NCBI RefSeq assembly: GCF_021568285.1
Contig: NZ_JAKGTQ010000002.1
Location: forward strand, 124,001 to 188,000
Origin: Rheinheimera sp. UJ63
GTDB lineage: Bacteria; Pseudomonadota; Gammaproteobacteria; Enterobacterales; Alteromonadaceae
Direction: 5' to 3'
Length of the DNA stretch: 64,000 nucleotides
In this document: piece after piece, positions 45,314-54,624 of the stretch
Layout: each line of letters begins with the position of its first letter
How positions within the stretch are numbered: position 1 is the first letter of the stretch
The notes under the pieces: model-generated
What the model was told of the DNA's origin: nothing
Seen by the model: only the letters and a program-made list of their open reading frames with translations
The model's database searches: none
Program-made: the position numbers and the translations under genes

Positions 45314-45342
45314 TCACGGCTTTTCGTTTACAACAGCCGTGA
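45314..45342. repeat. Inverted repeat between fliK and fliL
   Basis: TCACGGCT (45314-45321) and AGCCGTGA (45335-45342) form a perfect 8-bp stem with a 13-base loop, preceded by a smaller AGCCG/CGGCT hairpin at 45275-45289. It could be the fliK transcript end or a regulatory site of fliL; there is no T-run on the plus strand. Confidence 0.45.
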
Positions 45343-45402
45343 CAGGTGAGCATAATAACAGTTATTTAGTCAGTTTTTTGACGGCAAAGGGAGCCATACA
45401 GA

Positions 45403-45918
45403 ATGGCAGATAATGAGTTAGAGATTGTTGATCAGGGAGCCAAAAAGAAAAAGCTGATGATGCTGATTGCGCTCGTGGTGGTATTAGCGGGTGCCGGTGG
45501 CGGTTATTTTTTCTTTATGGGTTCAGATACACCCGCTGCCAGTGCTGAAGTGACTGCTGAAGGGGGCGCGGCTGCCGACGGCACACCGGTGGTGCAGGGT
45601 ACGGCGCTTTATGTGCAATTGCCGCGGCCATTCGTATTTAATGTAGCCGGTTTATCGCGAGATCGCTTAGTGCAAATTCGGGTGCAATTAATGGTGCGCG
45701 GCTCAGCAAACCAAGCGCTGGCGCTCAAGAATATTCCGTTAATTGAAAGCGCCTTATTAGCCACCTTTAGTTCAGCTAATGCTGACGAGTTGATTTCAGC
45801 TACGGGCAAAGAAGAATTAAAAAACAAAGCGTTAATTGATTTACAAAACGCCATGCTGGATGTGGTGGGTTCTGTGGTAATAGCCGAAGTGCTATTTACC
45901 GGTTTTGTTATGCAATAA
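45403..45918 (+). CDS. fliL: Flagellar basal-body-associated protein FliL
   Basis: A 171-residue single-span inner-membrane protein. A basic KKKK start is followed by the span LMMLIALVVVLAGAGGGYFFF (about 19-39), an Ala/Gly/Thr linker and the periplasmic FliL domain (about 65-171) with YVQLPRPFVFNVAGLSRDRLVQIRVQL and the C-terminal LIDLQNAMLDVVGSVVIAEVLFTGFVMQ. FliL surrounds stators and aids torque. GGGAG precedes the ATG. It heads fliLMNOPQR-flhB. Confidence 0.95.
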   Translation: MADNELEIVDQGAKKKKLMMLIALVVVLAGAGGGYFFFMGSDTPAASAEVTAEGGAAADGTPVVQGTALYVQLPRPFVFNVAGLSRDRLVQIRVQLMVRGSANQALALKNIPLIESALLATFSSANADELISATGKEELKNKALIDLQNAMLDVVGSVVIAEVLFTGFVMQ

Positions 45919-45930
45919 GAGTGAGCAACC

Positions 45931-47019
45931 GTGTCCGATTTATTGTCCCAAGATGAAATTGATGCGCTATTACATGGTGTCGATGACGTAGAAGAAGAAG
46001 ATGTCGAGGGGGTTGAAGCCACAGAAGGGCGTCAGTCTACTCAATTCGACTTCTCTTCGCAGGATCGTATCGTCCGTGGTCGGATGCCTACGCTTGAGAT
46101 GGTAAACGAGCGTTTTGCTCGGCACATGCGCATCAGCTTGTTTAATATGATGCGCCGCACTGCCGAAGTGTCGATTAACGGCGTGCAAATGATTAAATTC
46201 GGCGAATATGTGCACACCTTGTTTGTGCCCACCAGTTTAAACATGGTGCGTTTCCGTCCATTAAAAGGCACGGGCCTGATTACCATGGAAGCACGGCTGG
46301 TGTTTATCTTGGTAGATAACTTCTTTGGTGGTGATGGCCGCTATCATGCCAAAATTGAAGGGCGCGAATTTACGCCTACCGAGCGTCGCATCATTCAGAT
46401 GTTGCTAAAATTAATTTTTGAAGATTACAAAGAAGCTTGGGCGCCGGTCATGGATGTGTCGTTTGAATATCTGGACTCGGAAGTGAACCCCGCGATGGCG
46501 AATATCGTCAGCCCCACAGAAGTCGTGGTGATCAGCTCATTTCATATCGAATTAGATGGCGGCGGTGGCGATTTCCACGTTGCTCTGCCTTATTCAATGC
46601 TAGAGCCGATACGCGAGTTGCTAGATGCCGGTGTGCAAAGCGATAAAGAAGACACCGATTTACGCTGGTCTAGAGCCTTGCGTGATGAAATTATGGACGT
46701 CAAGGTCGATCTCAGCACCAAAATGCTGGAAGTTGACTTAACGCTGCGGCAAATCATGGAATTAAAAGCAGGCGATATTATTCCGGTCGAAATGCCAGAG
46801 CATATTACCGTGCTGGTAGAAGATTTACCGACTTATCGTGCGAAGCTGGGGCGTTCTCGCGATAATGTCGCCTTGAAGATTTCCGAGAAGATTAAGCGAC
46901 CTGAATCGGTTAAGTCTGAGCTACAAGTGTTCACCAAAGGTGGCCGTCGCTTAGACAATGATGCAGATATTTCAGAATTAGAGGCCGATTTAAATATCGG
47001 TGAGCGGGAAAGAAGGTAA
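45931..47019 (+). CDS. fliM: Motor switch protein FliM
   Basis: A 362-residue C-ring protein starting from GTG. The N-terminal MSDLLSQDEIDALLHGV is the CheY-P-binding motif; the middle domain (about 50-230) has RMPTLEMVNERFARHMRISLFNMMRR and DNFFGGDGRY, and the C-terminal SpoA domain (about 265-345) stacks with FliN. CheY from 56254 in this window would bind here to switch rotation. GAGTGAG precedes the GTG. fliN follows after five bases. Confidence 0.97.
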   Translation: MSDLLSQDEIDALLHGVDDVEEEDVEGVEATEGRQSTQFDFSSQDRIVRGRMPTLEMVNERFARHMRISLFNMMRRTAEVSINGVQMIKFGEYVHTLFVPTSLNMVRFRPLKGTGLITMEARLVFILVDNFFGGDGRYHAKIEGREFTPTERRIIQMLLKLIFEDYKEAWAPVMDVSFEYLDSEVNPAMANIVSPTEVVVISSFHIELDGGGGDFHVALPYSMLEPIRELLDAGVQSDKEDTDLRWSRALRDEIMDVKVDLSTKMLEVDLTLRQIMELKAGDIIPVEMPEHITVLVEDLPTYRAKLGRSRDNVALKISEKIKRPESVKSELQVFTKGGRRLDNDADISELEADLNIGERERR

Positions 47020-47024
47020 CAACG

Positions 47025-47405
47025 ATGGCTGAAGATCAAGACACAATGGACGAATGGGCAGCAGCGATGGCTGAGGCTGAAGGTGGCGATGCAAAAACGG
47101 TCGATCTTGAAGAATTAAAAGACGAGAAAGGCAGTGCGTTAGATAAACGTAAGCTCGATACTATTTTAGATATTCCTGTGACTATTTCGATGGAAGTGGG
47201 GCGCGCTAAAATCAGTATTCGTAATTTACTGCAACTGAACCAAGGTTCGGTGGTGGAGCTAGAGCGGATCGCCGGTGAGCCATTAGATGTATTAGTCAAT
47301 GGCACCCTGATTGCGCACGGTGAAGTGGTGGTGGTTAACGACAAATTTGGTATCCGATTGACGGATGTGATTAGCCAAATTGAGCGGATTAAGAAGTTAC
47401 GCTAA
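47025..47405 (+). CDS. fliN: Motor switch protein FliN
   Basis: A 126-residue C-ring protein with an acidic N-terminal tail (MAEDQDTMDEWAAAMAEAEGG) and the conserved SpoA domain (about 45-126: LDTILDIPVTISMEVGRAKISIRNLLQLNQGSVVELERIAGEPLDVLVNGTLIAHGEVVVVNDKFGIRLTDVIS, recognised by VTISMEVGRAKISIRNLL and NDKFGIRLTDV). It forms the base of the C ring and docks FliH. TAATG overlap with fliO implies coupled translation. Confidence 0.97.
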   Translation: MAEDQDTMDEWAAAMAEAEGGDAKTVDLEELKDEKGSALDKRKLDTILDIPVTISMEVGRAKISIRNLLQLNQGSVVELERIAGEPLDVLVNGTLIAHGEVVVVNDKFGIRLTDVISQIERIKKLR

Positions 47406-48010
47406 TGCGCAATAGTAGCTTACTTTTCGCCTTAACCTATTGCCTGTGGCTGCCGCTGCAGGCATTAGCTACTGCGCCGCCTGCAACAGACTCACCGCAG
47501 CAGCGCGCTGCGGCCACGGTTGAGCTTGCGGTCAATCAGCCAGAGCTGGCTGAGCCGGTACCCGCTGAAGTGGTCACGGACGAGCCTAACCCCTTAGTAA
47601 GAGACACCAGCGCGCCGTTAGCAGTGCCAGCGGCTGACAATAACACTGCAAGCGATCGTACTGCTCGGCTGAAAGCGGCCGAGAATAGTAGTGCAGCAAC
47701 ACCCAGCTCGATGACCTTGATGAAAATCGTCATTTCTCTGGCGCTGGTGGTTGTTTTAGTGATTGGTTTGGGTTGGTTGTTTAAAAAACTGTCGTTACGC
47801 CTACCGGGTACTAAACATATTAAAGTGATTTCTTCCCTGCCATTAGGGCAGCGTGAACGTATCTTAGTTATTGAAATGCAAGGCAAACAACGTGTTATTG
47901 GCGTGACGCCACATAACATTAATTTGCTGTTTGAATTAGAAAATCCGCTTCCTGAAGAAAAGTTGGCATCAGACTTTCATACACAGTTACAATCATTCCT
48001 GAAAAAATAG
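47405..48010 (+). CDS. fliO: Flagellar export apparatus assembly protein FliO
   Basis: A 201-residue protein. A signal-like hydrophobic start ([17 protein letters not shown]) precedes an Ala/Pro/Thr-rich periplasmic stretch; the membrane span is at about 104-124 ([21 protein letters not shown]). The cytoplasmic tail carries the FliO signature [31 protein letters not shown]. FliO helps assemble the FliP ring of the export gate. Position between fliN and fliP supports it. The signal-like start is longer than in some FliO proteins. Confidence 0.93.
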   Translation: MRNSSLLFALTYCLWLPLQALATAPPATDSPQQRAAATVELAVNQPELAEPVPAEVVTDEPNPLVRDTSAPLAVPAADNNTASDRTARLKAAENSSAATPSSMTLMKIVISLALVVVLVIGLGWLFKKLSLRLPGTKHIKVISSLPLGQRERILVIEMQGKQRVIGVTPHNINLLFELENPLPEEKLASDFHTQLQSFLKK

Positions 48011-48018
48011 ATTTTTCC

Positions 48019-48765
48019 ATGTCGCGATTGTTGTTTCTGTTGTTGTTAGCTTTGCTAAGTCCTGAGCTGTTGGCCGATAATGGCAGTTTATCGGCACTGA
48101 CTGTGACGACCAATTCTGATGGCTCACAATCTTACAGTGTCACGCTGCAAGTACTGGCCATTATGACCGCGCTCAGCTTTGTGCCGGCGATGGTGATCAT
48201 GATGACCAGCTTTACTCGGATCATCGTAGTGCTGGCCATCTTGCGCCAAGCTATCGGTTTACAGCAAACCCCGTCTAACCAGGTGCTTATTGGCATCACG
48301 CTGTTTTTGACGTTTTTTATCATGGCGCCGGTGTTTAAAAACATCAATGAACAAGCCATCCAACCTTACCTTGCTGAAACCCTGGATCCGATGCAGGCAC
48401 TTGATGCGGCCATTGTGCCCTTAAAAGCCTTTATGCTGCATCAAACGCGGGTAAAAGATTTGGATACCTTTGCACAAATTGCGGGCTTAGATGTGGCTGT
48501 GCAGCCGCAAGATTATCCGATGACTATTGTTATCCCGGCTTTTGTCACCAGTGAATTGAAAACCGCGTTTCAAATTGGCTTTATGTTGTTTATCCCGTTC
48601 TTGATTATCGACCTTGTGGTGGCCAGCGTCTTGATGGCGATGGGTATGATGATGTTGTCACCCATGATTATCTCCTTACCCTTTAAGTTAATGATGTTTG
48701 TGTTGGTCGATGGCTGGATTTTAGTGATGGGTACCTTGGCCACCAGTTATGGAGTAGGCACATGA
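48019..48765 (+). CDS. fliP: Export gate protein FliP
   Basis: A 248-residue inner-membrane protein with a cleavable signal peptide ([19 protein letters not shown]) and four hydrophobic segments. Motifs include [41 protein letters not shown] (seen as [18 protein letters not shown]) and [41 protein letters not shown] in the C-terminal half. Five FliP subunits form the core pore with FliQ and FliR. Overlaps fliQ by four bases. Confidence 0.97.
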   Translation: MSRLLFLLLLALLSPELLADNGSLSALTVTTNSDGSQSYSVTLQVLAIMTALSFVPAMVIMMTSFTRIIVVLAILRQAIGLQQTPSNQVLIGITLFLTFFIMAPVFKNINEQAIQPYLAETLDPMQALDAAIVPLKAFMLHQTRVKDLDTFAQIAGLDVAVQPQDYPMTIVIPAFVTSELKTAFQIGFMLFIPFLIIDLVVASVLMAMGMMMLSPMIISLPFKLMMFVLVDGWILVMGTLATSYGVGT

Positions 48766-49031
48766 GTCCAGAGGTCTTTGTTGATGTGTTGCGTGATTCA
48801 CTGTTTATCGTGATCTTACTGGTTAGCGCCATTATTTTGCCGTCATTGTTTGTCGGTTTAATTGTGGCGATCTTCCAAGCCGCGACCTCGATTAACGAAC
48901 AAACGTTAAGTTTTTTACCGCGTTTAATTGTCACTTTATTAGCGTTGATGTTCGGCGGGCATTGGTTGGTAAGGGTGATCATGGAATATACCGTAGACTT
49001 ATATCAAAGCATCCCAACGGTAGTTGGCTAA
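48762..49031 (+). CDS. fliQ: Export gate protein FliQ
   Basis: An 89-residue protein with two membrane spans (about 14-37 and 52-75) and the conserved [17 protein letters not shown] loop. Four FliQ subunits pack around the FliP/FliR core. The start overlaps fliP by four bases (ATGA) and the stop overlaps the fliR ATG by one base, so the three are translated together. Confidence 0.97.
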   Translation: MSPEVFVDVLRDSLFIVILLVSAIILPSLFVGLIVAIFQAATSINEQTLSFLPRLIVTLLALMFGGHWLVRVIMEYTVDLYQSIPTVVG

Positions 49032-49804
49032 TGGAAATTTTGATGGCAACGCTGTTACAGGCTATTGCTGATTTTCTGCTACCGCTGTGCCGAGTCACTG
49101 GTATGTTGATGATTATGGCTGGCTTGGGCGTACGCACTATCCCCACGCGGATCAAAACCGGTTTAGTGGTGATGATCACGCTAGTGATGATGCCAATGTT
49201 GCCAAAAACGGTTTACCCAGAGTTAATTTCTTTTGCCATGGTATTAGAAGTGCTGTTGCAAATCACCATTGGCTTTGCCCTTGGTTTTATTTCGTTGATG
49301 TTTATTAATACCTTTGTGTTGGCAGGGCAATTACTGGCCACACAAACCGGTTTAGCCTTTGCGTCAATGGCCGATCCGGCCAGCGGCATGACGGTACCGG
49401 CTATCGGTCAGTTTTATCTGATTTTAGCCACCTTGTTATTTTTTGTGTTCGATGGCCATCTGATTATGATCCAGATGTTAGTGTTTAGCTTCGATACCTT
49501 GCCAATTAACGGTCAATGGTGGGATGTGACGCACTACTGGACCATTATTGAGTTTGGCGGTTGGATGTTTGCCACTTCGCTGGCAATTGCCTTAGCACCG
49601 ATTGTCGCCATGCTGATGGTCAATTTATCGTTTGGCATTATGACCCGAGCTGCACCGCAGCTGAATATCTTCTCGATTGGTTTCCCAGTGACCATGCTGT
49701 CAGGCTTGCTGATTTTATGGTTAACGCTCGATACCTTTTTATTCCATTACGATAAACAGTGGCAGCATGTAATTGATTACAGCTGTCGGCTGATTAGTTG
49801 CTAG
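49031..49804 (+). CDS. fliR: Export gate protein FliR
   Basis: A 257-residue polytopic protein with about five or six membrane spans. Features include LLPLCRVTGMLMIMAGLG, FALGFISLMFINTFVLAGQLLATQTGLAFASMADPASG (recognised by GQLLATQTGLAFASMADP) and LNIFSIGFPVTML. One FliR joins five FliP in the gate. The ATG at 49031 (TAATG with fliQ) gives the normal length; a start at 48962 inside fliQ adds 23 polar residues and is unlikely. flhB follows after nine bases. Confidence 0.96.
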   Translation: MEILMATLLQAIADFLLPLCRVTGMLMIMAGLGVRTIPTRIKTGLVVMITLVMMPMLPKTVYPELISFAMVLEVLLQITIGFALGFISLMFINTFVLAGQLLATQTGLAFASMADPASGMTVPAIGQFYLILATLLFFVFDGHLIMIQMLVFSFDTLPINGQWWDVTHYWTIIEFGGWMFATSLAIALAPIVAMLMVNLSFGIMTRAAPQLNIFSIGFPVTMLSGLLILWLTLDTFLFHYDKQWQHVIDYSCRLISC

Positions 49805-49813
49805 GAGGCTGAC

Positions 49814-50944
49814 ATGGCAGAAGATTCCGGCGCAGAGAAAACCGAACAGCCCACGCCCAAGAAGCTGCAAGACGCAGCAGAAAAGGGCCAAATCGCCCGC
49901 TCAAAAGACCTTGGCACGGCTTTTGTGCTAATTGGCAGCGCCGCAGCATTATTGGTGTTTGGCAAGATGTTAGCGATGGCAGTACTCACCATTGGCCAGC
50001 GTATGTTACGGCTGGATGAAAAAGATATTTTTGAAACGAATTCGATGTTTACGGCATGGGGAGAGGCGGGTGGTGAGCTGATCGCGCCTTTAATGGGCAT
50101 GTTTACGTTGATCCTTATTGCCGCGTTTTTAGGTAATACCTTATTAGGGGGCTTTAACCTGAGTTGGCAAGCTGCAGGCCCCAAAGCCAGTAAAATGGAT
50201 CCAATGAAGGGCTTAAAACGCATGTTCGGCTTACAAGCGCTTGTCGAGCTGGGTAAAAGCTTTTTAAAAGTGGCCGTGGTGGTGGGGGTTGCCTTTTTCT
50301 TATTAAAGCTGTTTTTTATGGATATTATGGCGTTATCGCTGATGAGCGAGCCTAATAATATTGAATCGGCGTTGTATTTTTTAGGTTGGTTATTTTTAGG
50401 GCTCTGTGCCAGTACCTCACTAATTGCCTTAGTTGATGCGCCTTATCAAAAGTGGAATCATGTGCGGCAACTAAAAATGTCGCTGCAAGAAATTAAAGAC
50501 GAGCATAAAAACTCGGAAGGTAGCCCAGAGATCAAGGCGCGGATCCGTCGCACACAAATGCAGATGTCGATGAAGCGGATGATGCAGCAAGTCCCCACTG
50601 CGGATGTTATCGTTACCAACCCAACGCACTATGCGGTAGCGCTGAAGTATGATCAAGGCAAGTTCCGCGCACCGGTGGTGGTTGCCAAGGGCGTCGATGA
50701 TATCGCCATGCATATTCGAAAAATTGCCAATGGTCATAAAATCCCGGTGATTGAATCCCCGGCGTTAGCTCGTTCGATTTATTACACCACCAAACTTGAT
50801 CACCCGATCCCCGAACAATTGTTCGCGGCTGTAGCGCAAGTGCTCGCTTATGTCTTTCAATTACGGATGTATCGCAAAGGCAAGGGCAGTCGGCCGAAAA
50901 ACCTCGCCAAAGAGCTACCTATCCCAGATGAATTTAAACACTAA
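49814..50944 (+). CDS. flhB: Export switch protein FlhB
   Basis: A 376-residue export-gate protein. It starts with the typical MAEDSGAEKTEQPTPKKLQDA, has four membrane spans (about 32-52, 90-112, 145-168, 185-208) and a cytoplasmic domain with the autocleavage site NPTH in VIVTNPTHYAVALKYD (Asn at about 269). Cleavage between Asn and Pro permits the switch from hook to filament export under FliK control. A terminator follows 16 bases after the stop, ending the fliL-flhB unit. Confidence 0.97.
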   Translation: MAEDSGAEKTEQPTPKKLQDAAEKGQIARSKDLGTAFVLIGSAAALLVFGKMLAMAVLTIGQRMLRLDEKDIFETNSMFTAWGEAGGELIAPLMGMFTLILIAAFLGNTLLGGFNLSWQAAGPKASKMDPMKGLKRMFGLQALVELGKSFLKVAVVVGVAFFLLKLFFMDIMALSLMSEPNNIESALYFLGWLFLGLCASTSLIALVDAPYQKWNHVRQLKMSLQEIKDEHKNSEGSPEIKARIRRTQMQMSMKRMMQQVPTADVIVTNPTHYAVALKYDQGKFRAPVVVAKGVDDIAMHIRKIANGHKIPVIESPALARSIYYTTKLDHPIPEQLFAAVAQVLAYVFQLRMYRKGKGSRPKNLAKELPIPDEFKH

Positions 50945-50960
50945 GCACGAATGACCGCAG

Positions 50961-50987
50961 CGTGCCGATAAGTGTCGGCACGGTTTT
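50961..50987 (+). terminator. Intrinsic terminator after flhB
   Basis: A perfect 8-bp GC-rich stem CGTGCCGA / TCGGCACG with a TAAGTG loop (50961-50982), followed by GTTTT. Confidence 0.8.
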
Positions 50988-51026
50988 ATCGCTCATTTAG
51001 CCGCTTTTCAATGACCTCACCTGATA

Positions 51027-51044
51027 CTGGAACGTTTATTGCTT
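51027..51044 (+). promoter_or_regulatory. Sigma-54 promoter of the flhA operon
   Basis: CTGGAACG (51027-51034) and TTGCTT (51039-51044) have GG-N10-GC spacing; -24 is TGGAAC rather than TGGCAC. The flhA ATG is 37 bases downstream. It would drive flhA-flhF-flhG-fliA and possibly the che genes. Confidence 0.75.
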
Positions 51045-51081
51045 TAGCCTGTTGTTCCGTCATTAAATTGTCAGGTTATCC

Positions 51082-53190
51082 ATGCAGTTGAGCCAGCTTC
51101 TTAGTAAATTTGATCGATCCCAGCTTCAACACCTTAAGGGTGTCGGCACGCCAATCTTAATTTTGGCGGCATTGGCAATGGTGGTATTACCGTTGCCACC
51201 TTTTATGCTGGATGTCTTATTCTCTTTTAATATCGCGCTGGCGCTGGTGGTGTTGCTGGTCACCATCTATACCAAACGGCCGTTAGATTTCGGTATATTT
51301 CCCAGTGTGATCTTAATTGCGACCATCTTACGTTTGGCGCTTAACGTAGCCAGTACCCGTGTGGTGTTGCTGGAAGGGCATAACGGTGGCGATGCCGCCG
51401 GTAAAGTCATTGAAGCCTTCGGCTCGGTCGTGATCGGCGGTAACTATGCCGTGGGTATCGTGGTCTTCCTGATCTTAATTATTATCAACTTTGTGGTGGT
51501 GACCAAAGGTGCCGGTCGTATCGCAGAAGTGTCTGCGCGTTTTACCTTAGATGCGATGCCCGGTAAGCAAATGGCCATTGATGCCGATTTAAATGCCGGT
51601 TTAATTACCCAAGAAGAGGCCAAAGCACGCCGTGAAGATGTCACCAACGAAGCCGACTTTTATGGCTCGATGGACGGTGCCAGTAAATTCGTAAAAGGCG
51701 ATGCTATCGCCGGTATCGTTATTTTGGTGATCAACCTGATTGGTGGCTTGTTTATCGGCATGATGCAGCACGATCTGAGCTTTGGCGATGCAATGGAAAT
51801 TTATACCCTGCTAACCATTGGTGATGGCTTGGTCGCGCAGATCCCGGGTTTATTACTATCCATTGGTACTGCCATTATTGTCACCCGTCAAAATAAAGAA
51901 GGCGATCTGGGCAAGCAAATGACCAGTCAGTTGGGTGATAACACCCATGTGTTGTTTGTCGCCGCTGGCGTAATGACGTTAATGGGTATTGTGCCTGGCA
52001 TGCCACACTTCTCATTCTTATCCTTAGCAGCGTTATTGGGGGGCGTAGCCTGGTATATCAAAAAACTGGCCAGCGAAAAAGCAACTGCCTTGCAACCGCG
52101 TGCAGCCACGGCTGGCCAACCTAAGCCTGAATCACAAACCGTGAAAGAGATCGGTTGGGACGATGTGCATGGCGTTGATACCATTGGTTTAGAAGTGGGT
52201 TATCGTTTGATCCCCTTGGTGGATAAAGCCCAGGGCGGCGAGTTGTTAAATCGGATTAAAGGCGTGCGTAAAAAGCTATCACAAGAGTTGGGCTTTTTGG
52301 TGCCGCCAGTCCATATTCGCGACAACCTTGATTTAGAGCCGAACAGCTATCGGGTGGCCTTAATGGGCGTAACCAATGGTGAGGGTGAATTACGCCACGA
52401 TAATGAGTTAGCCATTAACCCAGGCCAAGTGTTTGGTACGGTAAAAGGTATTGCCACCAAAGATCCGGCATTTGGCTTGGATGCGGTGTGGATCAGTAAA
52501 GATCAGCGTGAACATGCCCAAACACTGGGTTATACCGTGGTCGATGCTGCCACCGTTGTTGCCACGCATCTTAGCCAAATTTTAACGAATCATGCCGCCA
52601 GTTTATTAGGCCATGAGGAAGTACAGAATTTGTTAGATATGCTGGCCAAGCACTCACCGAAGCTAGTGGAAGGCTTAGTCCCTGAAACACTGCCACTGAC
52701 AACCGTAGTAAAAGTGCTGCAAAACTTATTACACGAGGGCGTGCCAATTCGTGATATGCGCACTATTGTACAAACTTTGGTGGAATATGGCGCGAAAAGT
52801 CAGGATGTCGATGTGTTAACCGCCGCCTGTCGTATTTCTTTGCGCCGGCTTATTGTGCAAGAAGTGGTGGGCAGTAAACCTGAGATCCCGGTGATTACTT
52901 TTGCGCCTGAGCTTGAACAGATGTTGCATCAATCCATGCAAGCGGCAGGTAACGATGGCGCAGGTATTGAGCCCGGTTTAGCGGATCGCATTCAGCAATC
53001 ATTGCAAGAAGCGCATCAGAACCAAGAATTGACCGGTGAAAGTGCCATTATGCTGACGTCAGGAATTTTACGCTCAGTCATGGCACGATTCGTGAAATAC
53101 ACTATTCCAGGACTACGAGTGTTGTCATATCAAGAGATCCCCGATGACAAACAAATTCGAATCGTTAGTGTAATCGGTCAGCAGAACTAG
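51082..53190 (+). CDS. flhA: Export gate protein FlhA
   Basis: A 702-residue protein. The N-terminal half (about 1-330) has eight predicted membrane spans and the FHIPEP region (FGIFPSVILIATILRLALNVASTR, recognised by LRLALNVASTRVVLLEGH; the cytoplasmic loop DAMPGKQMAIDADLNAGLI). The C-terminal cytoplasmic domain (about 360-700) docks chaperone-substrate complexes such as FliS-flagellin. FlhA forms a nonameric ring and conducts protons. It is the first gene after a sigma-54 promoter, nine bases from flhF. Confidence 0.97.
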   Translation: MQLSQLLSKFDRSQLQHLKGVGTPILILAALAMVVLPLPPFMLDVLFSFNIALALVVLLVTIYTKRPLDFGIFPSVILIATILRLALNVASTRVVLLEGHNGGDAAGKVIEAFGSVVIGGNYAVGIVVFLILIIINFVVVTKGAGRIAEVSARFTLDAMPGKQMAIDADLNAGLITQEEAKARREDVTNEADFYGSMDGASKFVKGDAIAGIVILVINLIGGLFIGMMQHDLSFGDAMEIYTLLTIGDGLVAQIPGLLLSIGTAIIVTRQNKEGDLGKQMTSQLGDNTHVLFVAAGVMTLMGIVPGMPHFSFLSLAALLGGVAWYIKKLASEKATALQPRAATAGQPKPESQTVKEIGWDDVHGVDTIGLEVGYRLIPLVDKAQGGELLNRIKGVRKKLSQELGFLVPPVHIRDNLDLEPNSYRVALMGVTNGEGELRHDNELAINPGQVFGTVKGIATKDPAFGLDAVWISKDQREHAQTLGYTVVDAATVVATHLSQILTNHAASLLGHEEVQNLLDMLAKHSPKLVEGLVPETLPLTTVVKVLQNLLHEGVPIRDMRTIVQTLVEYGAKSQDVDVLTAACRISLRRLIVQEVVGSKPEIPVITFAPELEQMLHQSMQAAGNDGAGIEPGLADRIQQSLQEAHQNQELTGESAIMLTSGILRSVMARFVKYTIPGLRVLSYQEIPDDKQIRIVSVIGQQN

Positions 53191-53199
53191 GAGTAACTC

Positions 53200-54624
53200 A
53201 TGAAAATTAAACGCTTTGTTGCCAAAGATATGCGCAGCGCCCTGGCAGAAGTCAAAGAGTTCCTCGGCGCCGATGCAATTATTTTATCCAACAAAAAAGT
53301 CGCTGGCGGCGTTGAAATTGTTGCTGCGATTGATGCAGAAGCCCCGGCGGCAACACCGCGCCAAGCCTCGCCAGCACAGGCTTCTAGCACTGCAGAAACG
53401 GTAGCAAGTGCCAGTGCACGCGCTGAGCCACGCTTTAGTGTCAGTGTTGATGACGAGCCAGAAGCGGATTCCGCGGATTCATTACGCGCCTTGCTAGCCA
53501 GACAAATGATTAAGCAACAAGGTCGTGAGCCGCAAGCACCCGCGGCGCGATTAACTAAGCAAAAGGTTGCTGAGCCTGCGTTACAAAAAGCCCCACAATT
53601 TGAACGTCAAAATTCTGGCAATACCCAAGCTCCGCCGGCACAGTGGCAAGAAATTAGTCAAGCCCAGCAAGCCCAAGCAAAATTAATGCAGCAACAGTTC
53701 GCACAAATGCAAACTGAGATGCTGTCGATGCGCCAATTATTGCAGCATCAAGTCTCGGGTTTAATGTGGCAAGATTTAGCTCGGCGCGAGCCCGTGCGGG
53801 CACTGGTGATTGAAAATTTGCAACAGATGGGTTTGTCTGAACAAATCGCTGATCAGTTAGCCTGTTTTATGCCAGATGATTTAAATGCCGCCGATGCATG
53901 GGATACTGCGCTAGAATTACTGACAGGGCAGTTAAATACTACTAACGATGATATTTTGCGCCGAGGTGGTGTTATTGCTTTGGTCGGCCCAACTGGCGTC
54001 GGGAAAACCACCACAGTGGCCAAGCTTGCCGCGGGTTTTGCTAAACGACATGGCGTTGATCAAGTGGCTTTAATTACCACCGATTGTTTTCGGATCGGTG
54101 CTTTTGAACAACTGGCGACATTTGGCCGCATTATCGGTTGCCCAGTTAAACAGGCGAAAGATAGCGAAGAGCTGGCGATATTGTTGAATCAGCTGCAACA
54201 GCGTAAACTGGTTTTAATTGATACTGCCGGCATGAGCCAACGTGATGTGCGTTTAGCCGAGAAACTTGCGTCATTGGTCCACAATTCTCGTGTTAAAATA
54301 AAAAGTTATCTGGTATTGTCAGCCACAGCGCAGGCGCGCGTGATGCAAGAAAGTGTGCAACAATTTAAACGCATTGGCTTATCAGGTTGTATTTTCACCA
54401 AATTGGATGAATGTTTAAGTTTAGGTGAAGTGATCAATGTGGCATTACAAAATGCCCTGCCGGTCAGTTACCTAACACATGGTCAACGCGTGCCAGAAGA
54501 TATTCGCATTGCTGACGCGGCCGATTTAGTAAAAGAAGCGGAGCAGTTACGTCAGCAACACAGTGGTAACCGCCATCAATGGTATCAAGACGACACAACG
54601 CAGGTAGCAGCTGCATATGCCTAA
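53200..54624 (+). CDS. flhF: Polar flagellum placement GTPase FlhF
   Basis: A 474-residue SRP-type GTPase. The N-terminal B domain (MKIKRFVAKDMRSALAEVKEFLG) is followed by an Ala/Gln-rich linker (about 50-180), an N domain, and the G domain with GPTGVGKT at about 263-270, TTDCFRIGAFEQLATFG, LIDTAGMSQRD and FTKLDECLSLG. FlhF marks the cell pole and recruits FliF, setting flagellum position. Its stop overlaps the flhG start by eight bases. It is typical of polar, not peritrichous, flagellation. Confidence 0.97.
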   Translation: MKIKRFVAKDMRSALAEVKEFLGADAIILSNKKVAGGVEIVAAIDAEAPAATPRQASPAQASSTAETVASASARAEPRFSVSVDDEPEADSADSLRALLARQMIKQQGREPQAPAARLTKQKVAEPALQKAPQFERQNSGNTQAPPAQWQEISQAQQAQAKLMQQQFAQMQTEMLSMRQLLQHQVSGLMWQDLARREPVRALVIENLQQMGLSEQIADQLACFMPDDLNAADAWDTALELLTGQLNTTNDDILRRGGVIALVGPTGVGKTTTVAKLAAGFAKRHGVDQVALITTDCFRIGAFEQLATFGRIIGCPVKQAKDSEELAILLNQLQQRKLVLIDTAGMSQRDVRLAEKLASLVHNSRVKIKSYLVLSATAQARVMQESVQQFKRIGLSGCIFTKLDECLSLGEVINVALQNALPVSYLTHGQRVPEDIRIADAADLVKEAEQLRQQHSGNRHQWYQDDTTQVAAAYA

